Below, piece after piece: positions 45,511 to 54,698 of a stretch of 61,590 nucleotides of DNA; the stretch's first letter is position 1, and each line of letters begins with the position of its first letter. Under the pieces are notes generated by a model. It did not search any database, was not told the origin of the DNA, and was given only the letters and a program-made list of their open reading frames with translations. The stretch comes from an uncultured Bacteroidota bacterium. GTDB taxonomy: Bacteria > Bacteroidota > Bacteroidia > Bacteroidales > F082. Both the position numbers and the translations under genes were made by a program. The stretch lies in the NCBI GenBank assembly GCA_903891085.1, contig CAITDJ010000067.1, positions 1-61,590 on the forward strand, in the 5' to 3' direction.

Positions 45511-46719
45511 ATGAAAACCATATTTATACTATCCATATTCGTTATAAGCGGCCTGTATTCATTTGCTCAGAAAATTGAAGATAAAACACAATCAGATTTC
45601 AACCTGACCGACAAACTTCTCAATTCCGACGGTAAATTAACCATTGGAGGTTATGGCGAAGTGCATTATAACCAACCCTTGGATGCTAAAGTCTCGAAAA
45701 ATGGAACATTAGATGTTCACCGGATGGTGCTTTTGATTGGTTACAATTTCAACAGTAAAGTGCAATTTATCAGTGAGTTTGAATTTGAACATGTTTCGGA
45801 AGTATATGTTGAACAAGCATTTATGCAATACAAATTGAATCCCTGGATCAATTTACGTGCCGGTCTCATGCTGATACCAATGGGAATTATCAATGAGTTT
45901 CACGAACCAACCACTTTTAATGGTGTCGAGAGACCATTCATCGATACAAAAATTTCACCATCGACCTGGAGAGAGATAGGCATCGGAATTAGTGGTAACA
46001 TATTGCCGGCTTCGATGAAATATCAATTATATATCGTCAATGGTTTTAATGGATATGATGGTACTGCGAAGTTAAATGGCAGCAGTGGTTTTCGAAATGG
46101 CAGACAAAAAGGTGCCGAATCCTATATCAGTTCTCCCAATCTGACCGGAAAGATTGATTATTATGGTATTAAAGGACTCACCGTCGGTTTGTCATATTAT
46201 GTTGGAAAAACACAGAGCAAACTTTATAACGGACTTGATAAAGAGGATGATGCCTCATTGGCTGCAGCAGATTCTTCTGTTGTTGGTCTGTCAATGATCG
46301 GTTTGGACGGCCGCTATACCATAAAAGGTTTTACGCTAAAAGGTCAGTATTATATAAACTCTATATCCAATTCATTGCAATACAATTATTTCACTGCTTC
46401 TGATGCCGGAATACCAAATGACCTTGGAAGTGCAATGAACGGCTTGTATATCGAAGCAGGATACGATGTACTTCGATTTATTAATAAAACAGATATGAAT
46501 CTGATTCCATTCATCCGTTTTGAAACATACAACACCCAGTCAGCTGTTGAAGCCACTATCATGCAAAACAAGGCAAATAAAGTGACTGCCATTACAACCG
46601 GTCTTACATTGAAATTATCAAAGGGCGCCGTTGTAAAAACAGATGTACAGTTTATTAAACCCGCAAATACGTCTACCTATTCGAAAATTATCAATGCCGG
46701 AATTGGCATTATGTTTTAG
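45511..46719 (+). CDS. Outer-membrane porin-like beta-barrel protein
   Basis: 402 residues with a signal peptide (MKTIFILSIFVISGLYSFAQ). The body is a succession of amphipathic strands such as LTIGGYGEVHYNQP, VHRMVLLIGYNFNSKVQFISEFEFEHV and VYVEQAFMQYKL. It includes the substrate-porin pattern LRAGLMLIPMGIINEFHEP, like Bacteroidota 'phosphate-selective porin O/P'-type proteins, and ends in an aromatic strand (GIGIMF). The FMN-binding protein follows after 12 bases, so the pair is an operon. Transported substrate unknown. Confidence 0.82.
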   Translation: MKTIFILSIFVISGLYSFAQKIEDKTQSDFNLTDKLLNSDGKLTIGGYGEVHYNQPLDAKVSKNGTLDVHRMVLLIGYNFNSKVQFISEFEFEHVSEVYVEQAFMQYKLNPWINLRAGLMLIPMGIINEFHEPTTFNGVERPFIDTKISPSTWREIGIGISGNILPASMKYQLYIVNGFNGYDGTAKLNGSSGFRNGRQKGAESYISSPNLTGKIDYYGIKGLTVGLSYYVGKTQSKLYNGLDKEDDASLAAADSSVVGLSMIGLDGRYTIKGFTLKGQYYINSISNSLQYNYFTASDAGIPNDLGSAMNGLYIEAGYDVLRFINKTDMNLIPFIRFETYNTQSAVEATIMQNKANKVTAITTGLTLKLSKGAVVKTDVQFIKPANTSTYSKIINAGIGIMF

Positions 46720-46731
46720 TCATAAAGTTCT

Positions 46732-47340
46732 ATGAATAAGTTTATTATACTCATTATTGGATGTGCTTTTTCAATTGGTGGTTTTGGTCAGGCTATAGAC
46801 TACCATCCAGCACAATTATTAAAGGACATCCAAAAACTAAATGGTTCAGTCACTCTAGAAGACATGGTGATTCAGGAAATTCTTCTGCCAAAAGCCAGAA
46901 TTGTTGACGAAGGAAAGTATTACAATGTATGGAACAATACAACTGAAAAATACATAAATTATCTCTATATTGGACGAGTAAATAGTTGCCGTGCAGGCGG
47001 TTGTAATATCGATCGGCCTCTAAACCCGGGTGAAACAACAGAGTATTTTGATTACTATATTCTTTATGATCCTGAATGCAAGATAAAACAAGTTCGTGTT
47101 TACAACTACCAGGCGTCACATGGTCAGGAAGTTACAGCCAAAAACTGGCTGAAGCAATTCATTGGTTTCGATGATAAATCTTCATTAAGAGTTGGTAAAA
47201 ATGTGGATGCAATCTCGGGAGCAACCATTTCAGTTTATGCGATCACAAATGACATTGAGAGTAAAACGCTGGTCATGAAAAAGTTGATCGATAACTGTCA
47301 GGCAGTTGAATTGGAGCGTGCATCATTATCAGCACATTAA
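46732..47340 (+). CDS. Exported FMN-binding domain protein with flavinylation motif
   Basis: 202 residues with a signal peptide (MNKFIILIIGCAFSIGGFGQ). The FMN-binding domain (RnfG/NqrC C-terminal type) ends in VDAISGATISVYAI, matching the ApbE flavinylation motif; Thr165 would carry the covalent FMN. A SCRAGGC motif (about 88-94) could form a disulfide or bind a cofactor. It probably acts in extracytoplasmic electron transfer in the periplasm. Paired with the upstream porin (12 bases). No apbE, rnf or nqr genes are in the window. The stop overlaps the convergent GNAT gene by four bases. Confidence 0.85.
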   Translation: MNKFIILIIGCAFSIGGFGQAIDYHPAQLLKDIQKLNGSVTLEDMVIQEILLPKARIVDEGKYYNVWNNTTEKYINYLYIGRVNSCRAGGCNIDRPLNPGETTEYFDYYILYDPECKIKQVRVYNYQASHGQEVTAKNWLKQFIGFDDKSSLRVGKNVDAISGATISVYAITNDIESKTLVMKKLIDNCQAVELERASLSAH

Positions 47341-47807
47341 TAGTTTACTTTTTCCGGAACAAAATATAAATGTCTGGTTTTCAACTCCTTAAAACCTATG
47401 GTTTCGTACAACTTTCGGGCTTTTGGATTTCCTGGAGAAACTTCGAGCATGAAAACCGCAGCATCCTTATATTTATCCAACGCGAAACTGATAAACCTGC
47501 TTCCTATGCTTTGTCCCCGAAATTCCTTTTTCACCAATATCTCATCCAACAACATGGACCTGCCACCAAATTCATTGCTCCAGAACCAGCTGACAATCGC
47601 ATAACCAATGGTTTCGCTTTCGTAATCAAAAATATAAATATCAACCAGATTCTCATTTGAAAAGAAAGATTCAATGGTATGTTGAACATGGCTTTCAGGC
47701 AACACACCCAGTGTAGCCGTATCACCCGAAAACAACTCCGCATTCATCGTGATTAATTCATCTTCATCACCGGTTGCAAACGCACGAAAAAGCACTTCAT
47801 CTTTCAT
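47337..47807 (-). CDS. GNAT family N-acetyltransferase
   Basis: 156 residues. The GNAT fold is visible: motif A with LLDEILVKKEFRGQSIGSRFISFALD (Q/RxxGxG/A acetyl-CoA loop as GQSIGS), and motif B with MLEVSPGNPKARKLYETIGFKEL. The acceptor substrate is unknown. It follows the PorE-like gene by three bases on the same strand, so the two may be cotranscribed by chance of packing. Its last bases overlap the convergent flavoprotein gene. Confidence 0.9.
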   Translation of the reverse strand: MKDEVLFRAFATGDEDELITMNAELFSGDTATLGVLPESHVQHTIESFFSNENLVDIYIFDYESETIGYAIVSWFWSNEFGGRSMLLDEILVKKEFRGQSIGSRFISFALDKYKDAAVFMLEVSPGNPKARKLYETIGFKELKTRHLYFVPEKVNY

Positions 47808-47810
47808 TTT

Positions 47811-49754
47811 TCAGTCATTCTTATTTTCGATAATCTTAAATTCTGTCCTCCGGTTCAGGGCTTTACCTTCTGCGGTTTGATTTGAAGCAACAGGCATGCC
47901 TGAACCATATCCTATTGCATGCATTCGTCGCTCCGGAATACCTTTTCCGATGAGATAATTACGCACTGCCGTTGCCCTTTCGAACGACAGTTTCAGGTTA
48001 TACTGCGCATCACCGTCAGCATCGGTATGGCCTCCCAATTCAATTTTAAGTGTAGTATTTGAGTGCAGAAACTCGACCACCTGGTCGAGTTCTGTAAAGG
48101 ATTCAGGCTTTATTTCAGCCTTGTCAATATCAAAGAAAACATTGTTCAGTAACACCGTACTTCCAACTTTGATCGGGACCAACAGAATTTCAAGTAAAAG
48201 TGGCTGATTATCATCACGTTTCTCGAGATTAAAATGCGCAGTATGTATACAATACCCTGGTTTTCTCACAAGCAGTGAATATTGTTTTTCATTGGGAAGT
48301 GCCTGAAGAAAAGTGCCAGATATTTCGTCGGTCTGGCCTAAAACCATTTCGGCTGACGAAAATATATCCAGAATTTTGTATTCAACCGACAAGGGCTTGC
48401 CTGATACAGAATCTCGTACAATTACTTTCACGAATGAAATAGCTTCAGGTTTATTTTTTTCATCAGGCAGAACGGAATAAATGTCGAATCCGCCAAAACC
48501 CGTCATTTTGTTGGCTGAAATAAATGCCTGCATCCCATCGCTGTTAAAGACAATGTTTATTTCATCATCCTTCGTATTTACCGGATAGCCCAGATTTGTT
48601 GGCTTTGACCAACGTTCAGCCCGATCCAAACGACTTACGAACAAATCGGCCTTTCCCATACCCAAATGACCGGTAGAGGAAAAATAAAGGGTCTTGCCAT
48701 CGGCGTGCAGATAAGGCGCCATTTCATTTCCCGAAGTATTTAAAACATCGCCAGGGTTGATGGCCTCGCTCCACGATCCATCCTGCAACTTCACTGATTT
48801 CCAGATATCTGAACCACCCAATCCTCCTTTTCGCTTACTCACAAAATACAATTGCGACCCATCTGCTGAGATACATGGCTGTGAATCCCATCCGGTTGAA
48901 TTGACTTTTTCGCCCAGATTCCGGGGTTCGATCCACCGGTTATTCACAAAGTCTGATGTATAAATATCGCAACTACCAAACCCATCAGTAGCGCCGCAGG
49001 CAGCAAAATACATGGTGTTTCCATCTGACGAAATTGTCAGGGCTCCTATCTGATCAACGCCGGTCCAGTTTAATTCCAGCGCAATATTTTCCTGCCAGTT
49101 AGCTCCTATCCGGTTCGAAACAAAGAACTTTTCACTCAATAAATTTCCCAAACCAACGCTATCAGCCTGAAACCGGCGTGTAAACAACAACTGATTATTG
49201 TCGTAACGCAACGAATTGATGTATTCATCAGCCTTGCTGTTAATTGAATCATTGAGTAACTGAATCGTATCACCATTTGGATGTTTCATGGCTGAATTTC
49301 CGAAATTGGCCCGCGCCAGTTTATCGAGCGCCTGTAACTGAATCTCTGAACGGATGTTACTGAATCGCAAAAACGATTCAAAATATGAAACGGCTTCCTC
49401 ATACAACCCTTCTTCAAGCGATAAATTACCGGCAAAATAATAGGTCATCGGAAAGAAATCATCGTCAATGGAAATTACTTTTTTGTACGTTTTAAGTGCT
49501 TCGGCATTTAATCCCAACTCATGTTCAGCATCTGCTTTGAGTAACCAGGCTTCGATAAAATTTTCATCCTGATCAACCGCCTTTTTCAACTTAAGCAGCG
49601 AGGCCTCAACATCACCTGCGATATACAGTTTTTCCGCATCCTTGTATAATGAAATGGCTTTCTTCGATGTTGTACTCAATTCAATTTCCCTGACCTGACT
49701 TTGGGTGATCACCTGGAGACTGACAAAAAAGAAAATGAAGAGGTAAATACGCAT
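47811..49754 (-). CDS. PorE-like protein: TPR, PD40 propeller, CRD and OmpA domains
   Basis: 647 residues with a signal peptide (MRIYLFIFFFVSLQVITQSQ) but no lipobox. TPR repeats occupy about 30-130. A PD40/WD40-like propeller (about 195-430) has repeated SxDGxxxYF blades (SSDGNTMYFAA, SADGSQLYFVS, HADGKTLYFSS). A carboxypeptidase-regulatory-like beta domain follows (about 438-525), then a C-terminal OmpA domain (about 535-645; GGHTDADGDAQYN..., peptidoglycan-binding type). This order is that of PorE, the T9SS periplasmic/outer-membrane component, but many paralogs share it. The missing lipidation Cys argues for a paralog. Confidence 0.85.
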   Translation of the reverse strand: MRIYLFIFFFVSLQVITQSQVREIELSTTSKKAISLYKDAEKLYIAGDVEASLLKLKKAVDQDENFIEAWLLKADAEHELGLNAEALKTYKKVISIDDDFFPMTYYFAGNLSLEEGLYEEAVSYFESFLRFSNIRSEIQLQALDKLARANFGNSAMKHPNGDTIQLLNDSINSKADEYINSLRYDNNQLLFTRRFQADSVGLGNLLSEKFFVSNRIGANWQENIALELNWTGVDQIGALTISSDGNTMYFAACGATDGFGSCDIYTSDFVNNRWIEPRNLGEKVNSTGWDSQPCISADGSQLYFVSKRKGGLGGSDIWKSVKLQDGSWSEAINPGDVLNTSGNEMAPYLHADGKTLYFSSTGHLGMGKADLFVSRLDRAERWSKPTNLGYPVNTKDDEINIVFNSDGMQAFISANKMTGFGGFDIYSVLPDEKNKPEAISFVKVIVRDSVSGKPLSVEYKILDIFSSAEMVLGQTDEISGTFLQALPNEKQYSLLVRKPGYCIHTAHFNLEKRDDNQPLLLEILLVPIKVGSTVLLNNVFFDIDKAEIKPESFTELDQVVEFLHSNTTLKIELGGHTDADGDAQYNLKLSFERATAVRNYLIGKGIPERRMHAIGYGSGMPVASNQTAEGKALNRRTEFKIIENKND

Positions 49755-49907
49755 AAATACTTTAATATCAATTATATCTTGATGAATAATCCGGAGGTAA
49801 ACTTTATTTCCCGGCCAAATATTTTAGTAAAATTAGTTGTAATTCGGGTTGGGAATGCAATTTCAAAAAATGTATCTGCTCCGTAACATGGGAAAAAATT
49901 GATAATG

Positions 49908-50537
49908 CTATGGAATATTCATGTATTTATGGCTCTGAAGACTGATTCGCCATTTGGGGTGGGTCATGACATAGTCGGTGAGGAGCGCCATTATTTTTTG
50001 CGAAACACTCCATTCGGGCTGCAGGTAAAGCAGGCATTTTTCGTTCACCAGCCGGGCATTTTTCTCGGCCCAGAGCAAATCAGCTTCAGTTTGAATAACC
50101 ACTTTCAACTCATGGGCTTGCTGAAAAACAGCAGATTTGGGCGGTGAATATTTTTTTGGCGACAAACAAATCCAGTCCCAATCGCCAGTCAACGGGTGTG
50201 CACCCGATGTTTCAACCATGGTTTTTATTCCCCTGGACTTCAATATACCTGTAAAAAAATCCAATGGGTACATTGATGGTTCGCCACCTGTTACAACCAC
50301 CGTTTTTGCAGGATAGGATGCGGCACGATCAGCAATTTCGATGGCATCCGTCGGTGGGAAATTTTTCGCATCCCACGATGGTTTCGAATCACACCAACGG
50401 CAACCAACATCGCAGCCTCCAATGCGTATAAAATAGGCCGCTGAGCCCATATTATGACCTTCACCCTGGAGCGTATAAAATTCCTCCATCAACGGGAGCT
50501 TTGTCCCTCCTTCAAATAGGTCATTCTTTACCATCAT
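49908..50537 (-). CDS. queE: 7-carboxy-7-deazaguanine synthase (radical SAM)
   Basis: 209 residues. The iron-sulfur cluster cysteines are in GGCDVGCRWCDSKPSWD (CX3CX2C), preceded by the QueE start pattern EEFYTLQGEGHNMG. VVVTGGEPSMYP is the SAM-binding GGE motif. QueE makes the 7-deazaguanine core for queuosine. It starts at the base after the preceding gene's stop, at the end of the ffh-folD-T9SS protein run; queC, queD and queF are not in the window. Confidence 0.95.
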   Translation of the reverse strand: MMVKNDLFEGGTKLPLMEEFYTLQGEGHNMGSAAYFIRIGGCDVGCRWCDSKPSWDAKNFPPTDAIEIADRAASYPAKTVVVTGGEPSMYPLDFFTGILKSRGIKTMVETSGAHPLTGDWDWICLSPKKYSPPKSAVFQQAHELKVVIQTEADLLWAEKNARLVNEKCLLYLQPEWSVSQKIMALLTDYVMTHPKWRISLQSHKYMNIP

Positions 50538-51797
50538 CTATTGGATAACAAATGTTTCTGAAATAATCCGGCTGCTGCTGATCAGTGAAATCAGATACAT
50601 ACCATCACTCAGCGGCGGCAGTTTAACAATATAGGACTGCTCATCCATCCGGTCAGTAGTTAGGGAAGATTGATAGACAATATTACCTTGTAAATCAGTA
50701 ATATCCATACGATAATTTGCTTTCGGGGCATCTATCAGCAATATTTTTAAAGTGCTGTCGCTGACGGGATTCTCCGTTACTTTAATACTGGCCCGCATTG
50801 CCACTTTCATTTTGTCAGTCAGGCTGACATGATCGGTCAACGACGAAGTATTGAAACCGAAAACCCGGGCCTCAAAAGTAGGGCTTCGCTCAGCGGATAT
50901 CATCAGGTTTTTCCTTTCGAGATAACAGATGCCTTCCGTTTGGATAGTGGTCAGATTTGGAAAATCGATGCGTCGTTTGTTTCCGGAAAAGAAATTATTG
51001 GACTCAAAATCAAATAACAACCAAACGAATGGTGTAAAAAAATTCTGGCTATAGCCAACTAATACAATTTCATTGTCGGTGGCATTATAATCAGCACCTG
51101 TGATCAGGCCATTGACATTGAAAGAAGTTATCAGGTCGGCCACATAATCGCCCGGTTGCTTGGGAAGGCGGTACAATTTGGTTTGCTGATCCTCACGGTT
51201 TTTGCTGAAAAGATATAAACTGTCATCAGCGGTAATAAAAGCCTCGCAATCGAAATTATGACTTATGCGTATGCCTGAGTTTTTTTGATCGGGATAAACA
51301 TAAGTGATATGGGTGGAAGTGACAGTCCCATTGCCTGAAATAGGCAAATCATCGATCAATATCTTATAAATACCAAGATCGTTGCGGTTCCCGATATTGT
51401 TACCAATATCTCCGATATACATATAATCTTCGTCAATGGCCAATTCTTCCCAATCCACATTGATAGCGTTCGTGACAGTTACTTCCTGCACAATTTGTCC
51501 GGAGGCGGTATCAAGCGCATACAAAACCGGCAGTCCGCCACTGTCGTTGATGGTCCAAAGTTTCTTATTAAGATAAACAAGCGTCGAGTTCTCACTCAAC
51601 TTATTCGACAAGGTATAAAGAAATGGCGGATTGGAATCGGTATTGGGATAGCCACATGAACCATCATTGACTGTAGCTGCAGGATTAAAATTCTTTGCCT
51701 GTGGATCGGTACAACCTGATGACTGTGAATAACAATTCGCACCTAATAAGGAAATACCAATGATTAACAGTAACTTAAGATTTATTATCCGAATCAA
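50538..51797 (-). CDS. T9SS-sorted exported protein with beta-propeller-like body
   Basis: The frame opens at ATG 51863 inside folD, but a TTG at 51797, 10 bases after the folD stop, yields a proper signal peptide (LIRIINLKLLLIIGISLLGANCYSQ), so I prefer it; the protein is then about 419 residues. A CTDPQAKNFNPAATVNDGSC motif follows the signal, a calcium-site-like repeat frequent in marine Bacteroidota. The middle (about 50-330) has repeating beta segments, possibly a propeller (VDWEELAIDEDYMYIGDIG...). The end has T9SS sorting-domain features (DITDLQGNIVYQSSL..., LSDGMYLISLISSSRIISETFVI). Function unknown. Confidence 0.8.
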   Translation of the reverse strand: MIRIINLKLLLIIGISLLGANCYSQSSGCTDPQAKNFNPAATVNDGSCGYPNTDSNPPFLYTLSNKLSENSTLVYLNKKLWTINDSGGLPVLYALDTASGQIVQEVTVTNAINVDWEELAIDEDYMYIGDIGNNIGNRNDLGIYKILIDDLPISGNGTVTSTHITYVYPDQKNSGIRISHNFDCEAFITADDSLYLFSKNREDQQTKLYRLPKQPGDYVADLITSFNVNGLITGADYNATDNEIVLVGYSQNFFTPFVWLLFDFESNNFFSGNKRRIDFPNLTTIQTEGICYLERKNLMISAERSPTFEARVFGFNTSSLTDHVSLTDKMKVAMRASIKVTENPVSDSTLKILLIDAPKANYRMDITDLQGNIVYQSSLTTDRMDEQSYIVKLPPLSDGMYLISLISSSRIISETFVIQ

Positions 51798-51807
51798 TTT
51801 GGTTATG

Positions 51808-52695
51808 TTAGTTGTAGATTTCTTTTTTAGAAGCAAGCAACGTATTGCGAAGCAAGGCAACAATGGTCATAGGTCCAACGCCACCCGGGACAGGTGTGAT
51901 TTTTCCTGCTTCAGCTACAACATCATCAAAATCAACATCTCCAACCAGACGATAACCTTTTTCGGTGGTTGGATCATCGATGCGATGGATACCAACATCA
52001 ATCACCACCGCTCCTTTTTTAACCATCGATGCTTTCACAAATTCGGGTTGACCAATGGCAGCAATCAGTATGTCAGCCTGTTGAGTGATCGCTTCCAGAT
52101 GTTGTGTTTGACTGTGACACAATGTTACGGTTGCATTTCCATATTCCGATTTCCGTGACAGCAATACACTGACAGGTGTCCCAACGATGTTTGAACGTCC
52201 CAGCACTACTACATGCTTTCCATTCACAACAACGTTGCTTCGTTTCAATAACTCAACAATACCAAAGGGTGTAGCCGGAAGATAGGTGGGTAATCCCAAT
52301 TGCATCAAACCGATATTGCGTGGATGAAATCCGTCTACATCTTTGGACGGACTGATACGTTCGATAATTTTGTTTGCATCAATATGGGTTGGCAGCGGAA
52401 GTTGCACGATGAAACCATCGATATCGGGATCATTATTCAGAAAATCGACCATCTCAAGCAATGCTTTTTCGGTGGTTACAGCCGGCATACGATAAACAGT
52501 GCTGGTGATACCAACATCATGACAGGCTTTTTCCTTCGATGCCACATAGGTTTGACTGGCAGCATCTTCGCCAACGATAATAGCAGCCAGATGCGGTGCA
52601 TTCTGGTCGGCATCGATCATGGCTGCCACCTGCGCTGCAATCTCTTTTTTCAGTTCGGCTGCAATGGCTTTACCATCAATAATTTTGTTACTCAT
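51808..52695 (-). CDS. folD: Bifunctional methylenetetrahydrofolate dehydrogenase/cyclohydrolase
   Basis: 295 residues. Motifs are YVASKEKACHDVGI (the catalytic Lys is in this helix), GFIVQLPLPTHID, the NADP-binding GRSNIVGTPVSVLLSRK, and the C-terminal TPVPGGVGPMTIVALLRNT. It interconverts 5,10-methylene- and 10-formyl-tetrahydrofolate. It begins 12 bases after the ffh stop, so it is probably cotranscribed with it. Confidence 0.97.
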   Translation of the reverse strand: MSNKIIDGKAIAAELKKEIAAQVAAMIDADQNAPHLAAIIVGEDAASQTYVASKEKACHDVGITSTVYRMPAVTTEKALLEMVDFLNNDPDIDGFIVQLPLPTHIDANKIIERISPSKDVDGFHPRNIGLMQLGLPTYLPATPFGIVELLKRSNVVVNGKHVVVLGRSNIVGTPVSVLLSRKSEYGNATVTLCHSQTQHLEAITQQADILIAAIGQPEFVKASMVKKGAVVIDVGIHRIDDPTTEKGYRLVGDVDFDDVVAEAGKITPVPGGVGPMTIVALLRNTLLASKKEIYN

Positions 52696-52707
52696 AGTTG
52701 GGGCTGA

Positions 52708-54045
52708 TTATCTGCGGTTATTCATCTGACTCATCATCTGCATCATTTTCTTTCCACCGCCTCCGCTCATCATCTTCATCATCTTGGCTGTATCTTCGAA
52801 CTGCTTTATCAAACGGTTCACTTCCACAATGCTGTTTCCGCTTCCGGTAGCAATGCGCTTGCGCCTGCTGCCATTTAAAATCTTCGGATTCTCTCTTTCA
52901 CCGGGTGTCATCGACTGAATGATAGCTTCAATACCTTTAAAAGCATCATCATCTATCTCGGTGTCTTTCAATGCTTTGCCCATGCCGGGTATCATGGCAG
53001 CCAAATCCTTGATATTTCCCATCTTTTTGATTTGATGAATCTGTTTCAGGAAATCGTTGAAGTTAAATTCATTCTTGGCCAGTTTACGTTGCAGGTTTTT
53101 GGCTTCCTCCACATCAAACTGTTCCTGAGCCCGTTCAACAAGCGAAACGATGTCGCCCATCCCCAATATTCTATCTGCCATACGGCTTGGATAGAAAACA
53201 TCAAGCGCATCCATCTTTTCGCCAATACCCACAAATTTGATTGGTTTGTCAACGATGGAACGAATCGTCAAAGCAGCACCACCACGTGTGTCACCATCTA
53301 ATTTGGTCAACACAACACCATGATAATCAAGGCGATCATTAAATGTCTTGGCCGTATTCACGGCATCCTGACCCGTCATGGAATCAACCACAAACAGAAT
53401 CTCGTTCGGATTGACGGCGTTTTTAACAGCAGCAATTTCATTCATCATCAGCTCATCAATCGCGAGACGTCCGGCAGTATCGATGATGACAACATTCAGA
53501 TTCTGTTCTTTGGCATACCTGATGGCATTGCGCGCAATCGAAACAGGGTCTTTGCTCCCATCATCGGTATACACTTTTACTTCTACCTGCTCACCCAGCA
53601 CTTTCAACTGCTCGATGGCAGCCGGACGATACACGTCGCAGGCAACGAGCAATGGTTGTTTGCCTTTTTTCTTTTTCAGATAATTTGCCAGCTTGGCCGA
53701 GAAAGTTGTTTTACCCGAACCTTGCAAACCGGCAATCAGTATGATGGCAGGATTCGCTTTCAGGTTAAGATCTTCGTGCTCGCCACCCATGAGGGTAACC
53801 AGTTCGTCGTGCACAATTTTCACCATCAACTGACCCGGCGAAACGGATGTAAGGATGCGCTCGCCAAGGGCTTTCTCCTTCACAGCAGTAGTAAAATCTT
53901 TGGCTATCTTGAAACTAACGTCGGCATCAAGCAATGCCTTTCGCACTTCCTTGAGTGTTTCGGCAACGTTGATTTCGGTTATATGGCCTTGTCCTTTAAG
54001 GATTTTAAATGAGCGTTCTAATTTTTCGCTTAAACCTTCAAACAT
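52708..54045 (-). CDS. ffh: Signal recognition particle protein Ffh
   Basis: 445 residues. The N domain begins MFEGLSEKLERSFKILKG. The G domain has the P-loop GLQGSGKTTFSAKLA, DTAGR, and TKLDGDTRGGAAL. The methionine-rich M domain (about 300-445) ends MMKMMSGGGGKKMMQMMSQMNNRR and binds 4.5S RNA and signal peptides. It targets nascent inner-membrane proteins with FtsY. A minus-strand -7 element TACCTTTG lies at 54071-54078, 25 bases before the start. First gene of a four-gene run with folD, the T9SS protein and queE. Confidence 0.97.
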   Translation of the reverse strand: MFEGLSEKLERSFKILKGQGHITEINVAETLKEVRKALLDADVSFKIAKDFTTAVKEKALGERILTSVSPGQLMVKIVHDELVTLMGGEHEDLNLKANPAIILIAGLQGSGKTTFSAKLANYLKKKKGKQPLLVACDVYRPAAIEQLKVLGEQVEVKVYTDDGSKDPVSIARNAIRYAKEQNLNVVIIDTAGRLAIDELMMNEIAAVKNAVNPNEILFVVDSMTGQDAVNTAKTFNDRLDYHGVVLTKLDGDTRGGAALTIRSIVDKPIKFVGIGEKMDALDVFYPSRMADRILGMGDIVSLVERAQEQFDVEEAKNLQRKLAKNEFNFNDFLKQIHQIKKMGNIKDLAAMIPGMGKALKDTEIDDDAFKGIEAIIQSMTPGERENPKILNGSRRKRIATGSGNSIVEVNRLIKQFEDTAKMMKMMSGGGGKKMMQMMSQMNNRR

Positions 54046-54142
54046 ATCTTATGATTTCATAATTGAGGGGCAAAGGTAGGGAAAAATGTGTGATTATAGC
54101 TTGATTTGAGCAGTAATGCCAGCTAAATCTTATTTTGACATG

Positions 54143-54445
54143 CTATGCATAAAACTGAGTAAGACTAAAGATGAAGGCAGAATTATAATTTGATGTGTAG
54201 GAACAAGGTACTTCCCAATATAACATTATTGTATCTACAGTATGATTATTAACGTAAAAACTGTCGGTTGAATCGTAAGAATATGATGATCCGGGAACGA
54301 ATCCACCCTGTACATGTATTATGATGTCAAAGTCTGAATCATTCTGTATTTTTTGACTGTAAATTACGCCTGGCTCACTACAAGATGTCATTATGATTGA
54401 AGCAATAAAAATCAAAAATAGAATTGTATAATGATTTAATTTCAT
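54143..54445 (-). CDS. Small lipoprotein of unknown function
   Basis: About 100 residues from ATG 54445 (an upstream ATG at 54460 adds five residues). The signal MKLNHYTILFLIFIASIIMTSC ends in a Bacteroidota-type lipobox with a lipidated Cys and SEPG after it. The mature ~80 residues are polar and beta-rich (DFDIIIHVQGGF, DSFYVNNHTVDTIMLYW) with no recognised domain. It is a single gene between ffh and the kinase cluster. Confidence 0.65.
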   Translation of the reverse strand: MKLNHYTILFLIFIASIIMTSCSEPGVIYSQKIQNDSDFDIIIHVQGGFVPGSSYSYDSTDSFYVNNHTVDTIMLYWEVPCSYTSNYNSAFIFSLTQFYA

Positions 54446-54698
54446 AATTTTATTTATCAATCAAACAATAATTAAGGTCAATTTTTCAGTCATGTATTTC
54501 TATTTTTTTACAAATGAAGACTAACGTAGGAAGCTATACCCATGAACGGACTGCGGGTCCCGAAACTTCGTGATCAAGCCGAAAAGCTGGCTGAGCGGAA
54601 AGATGAACACCTAAAACCACTGCTGCTGAAAATGCGGATAGCCGATGTTATAGCCATGTGCTTTATTTTCTGTCGTTTAATCGTTAGTTTACTTTTAA
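54446..54698. other. Intergenic region with a possible gene remnant
   Basis: About 250 bases. A plus-strand ORF of 55 codons (ATG 54542 to TGA 54709) has a GC-richer, coding-like first half with an amphipathic, charged helix-like sequence (LRDQAEKLAERKDEHLKPLL), then AT-rich noise. It overlaps the convergent kinase stop. I recognise no homolog; it may be a truncated gene or chance. Confidence 0.3.

Noticed and set aside
53320..54012. 230-codon plus-strand ORF opposite ffh
   Set aside because: It lies entirely antisense to the well-conserved ffh G domain. Its translation has no recognisable domain and low-complexity composition, so it is a shadow of ffh codon usage.
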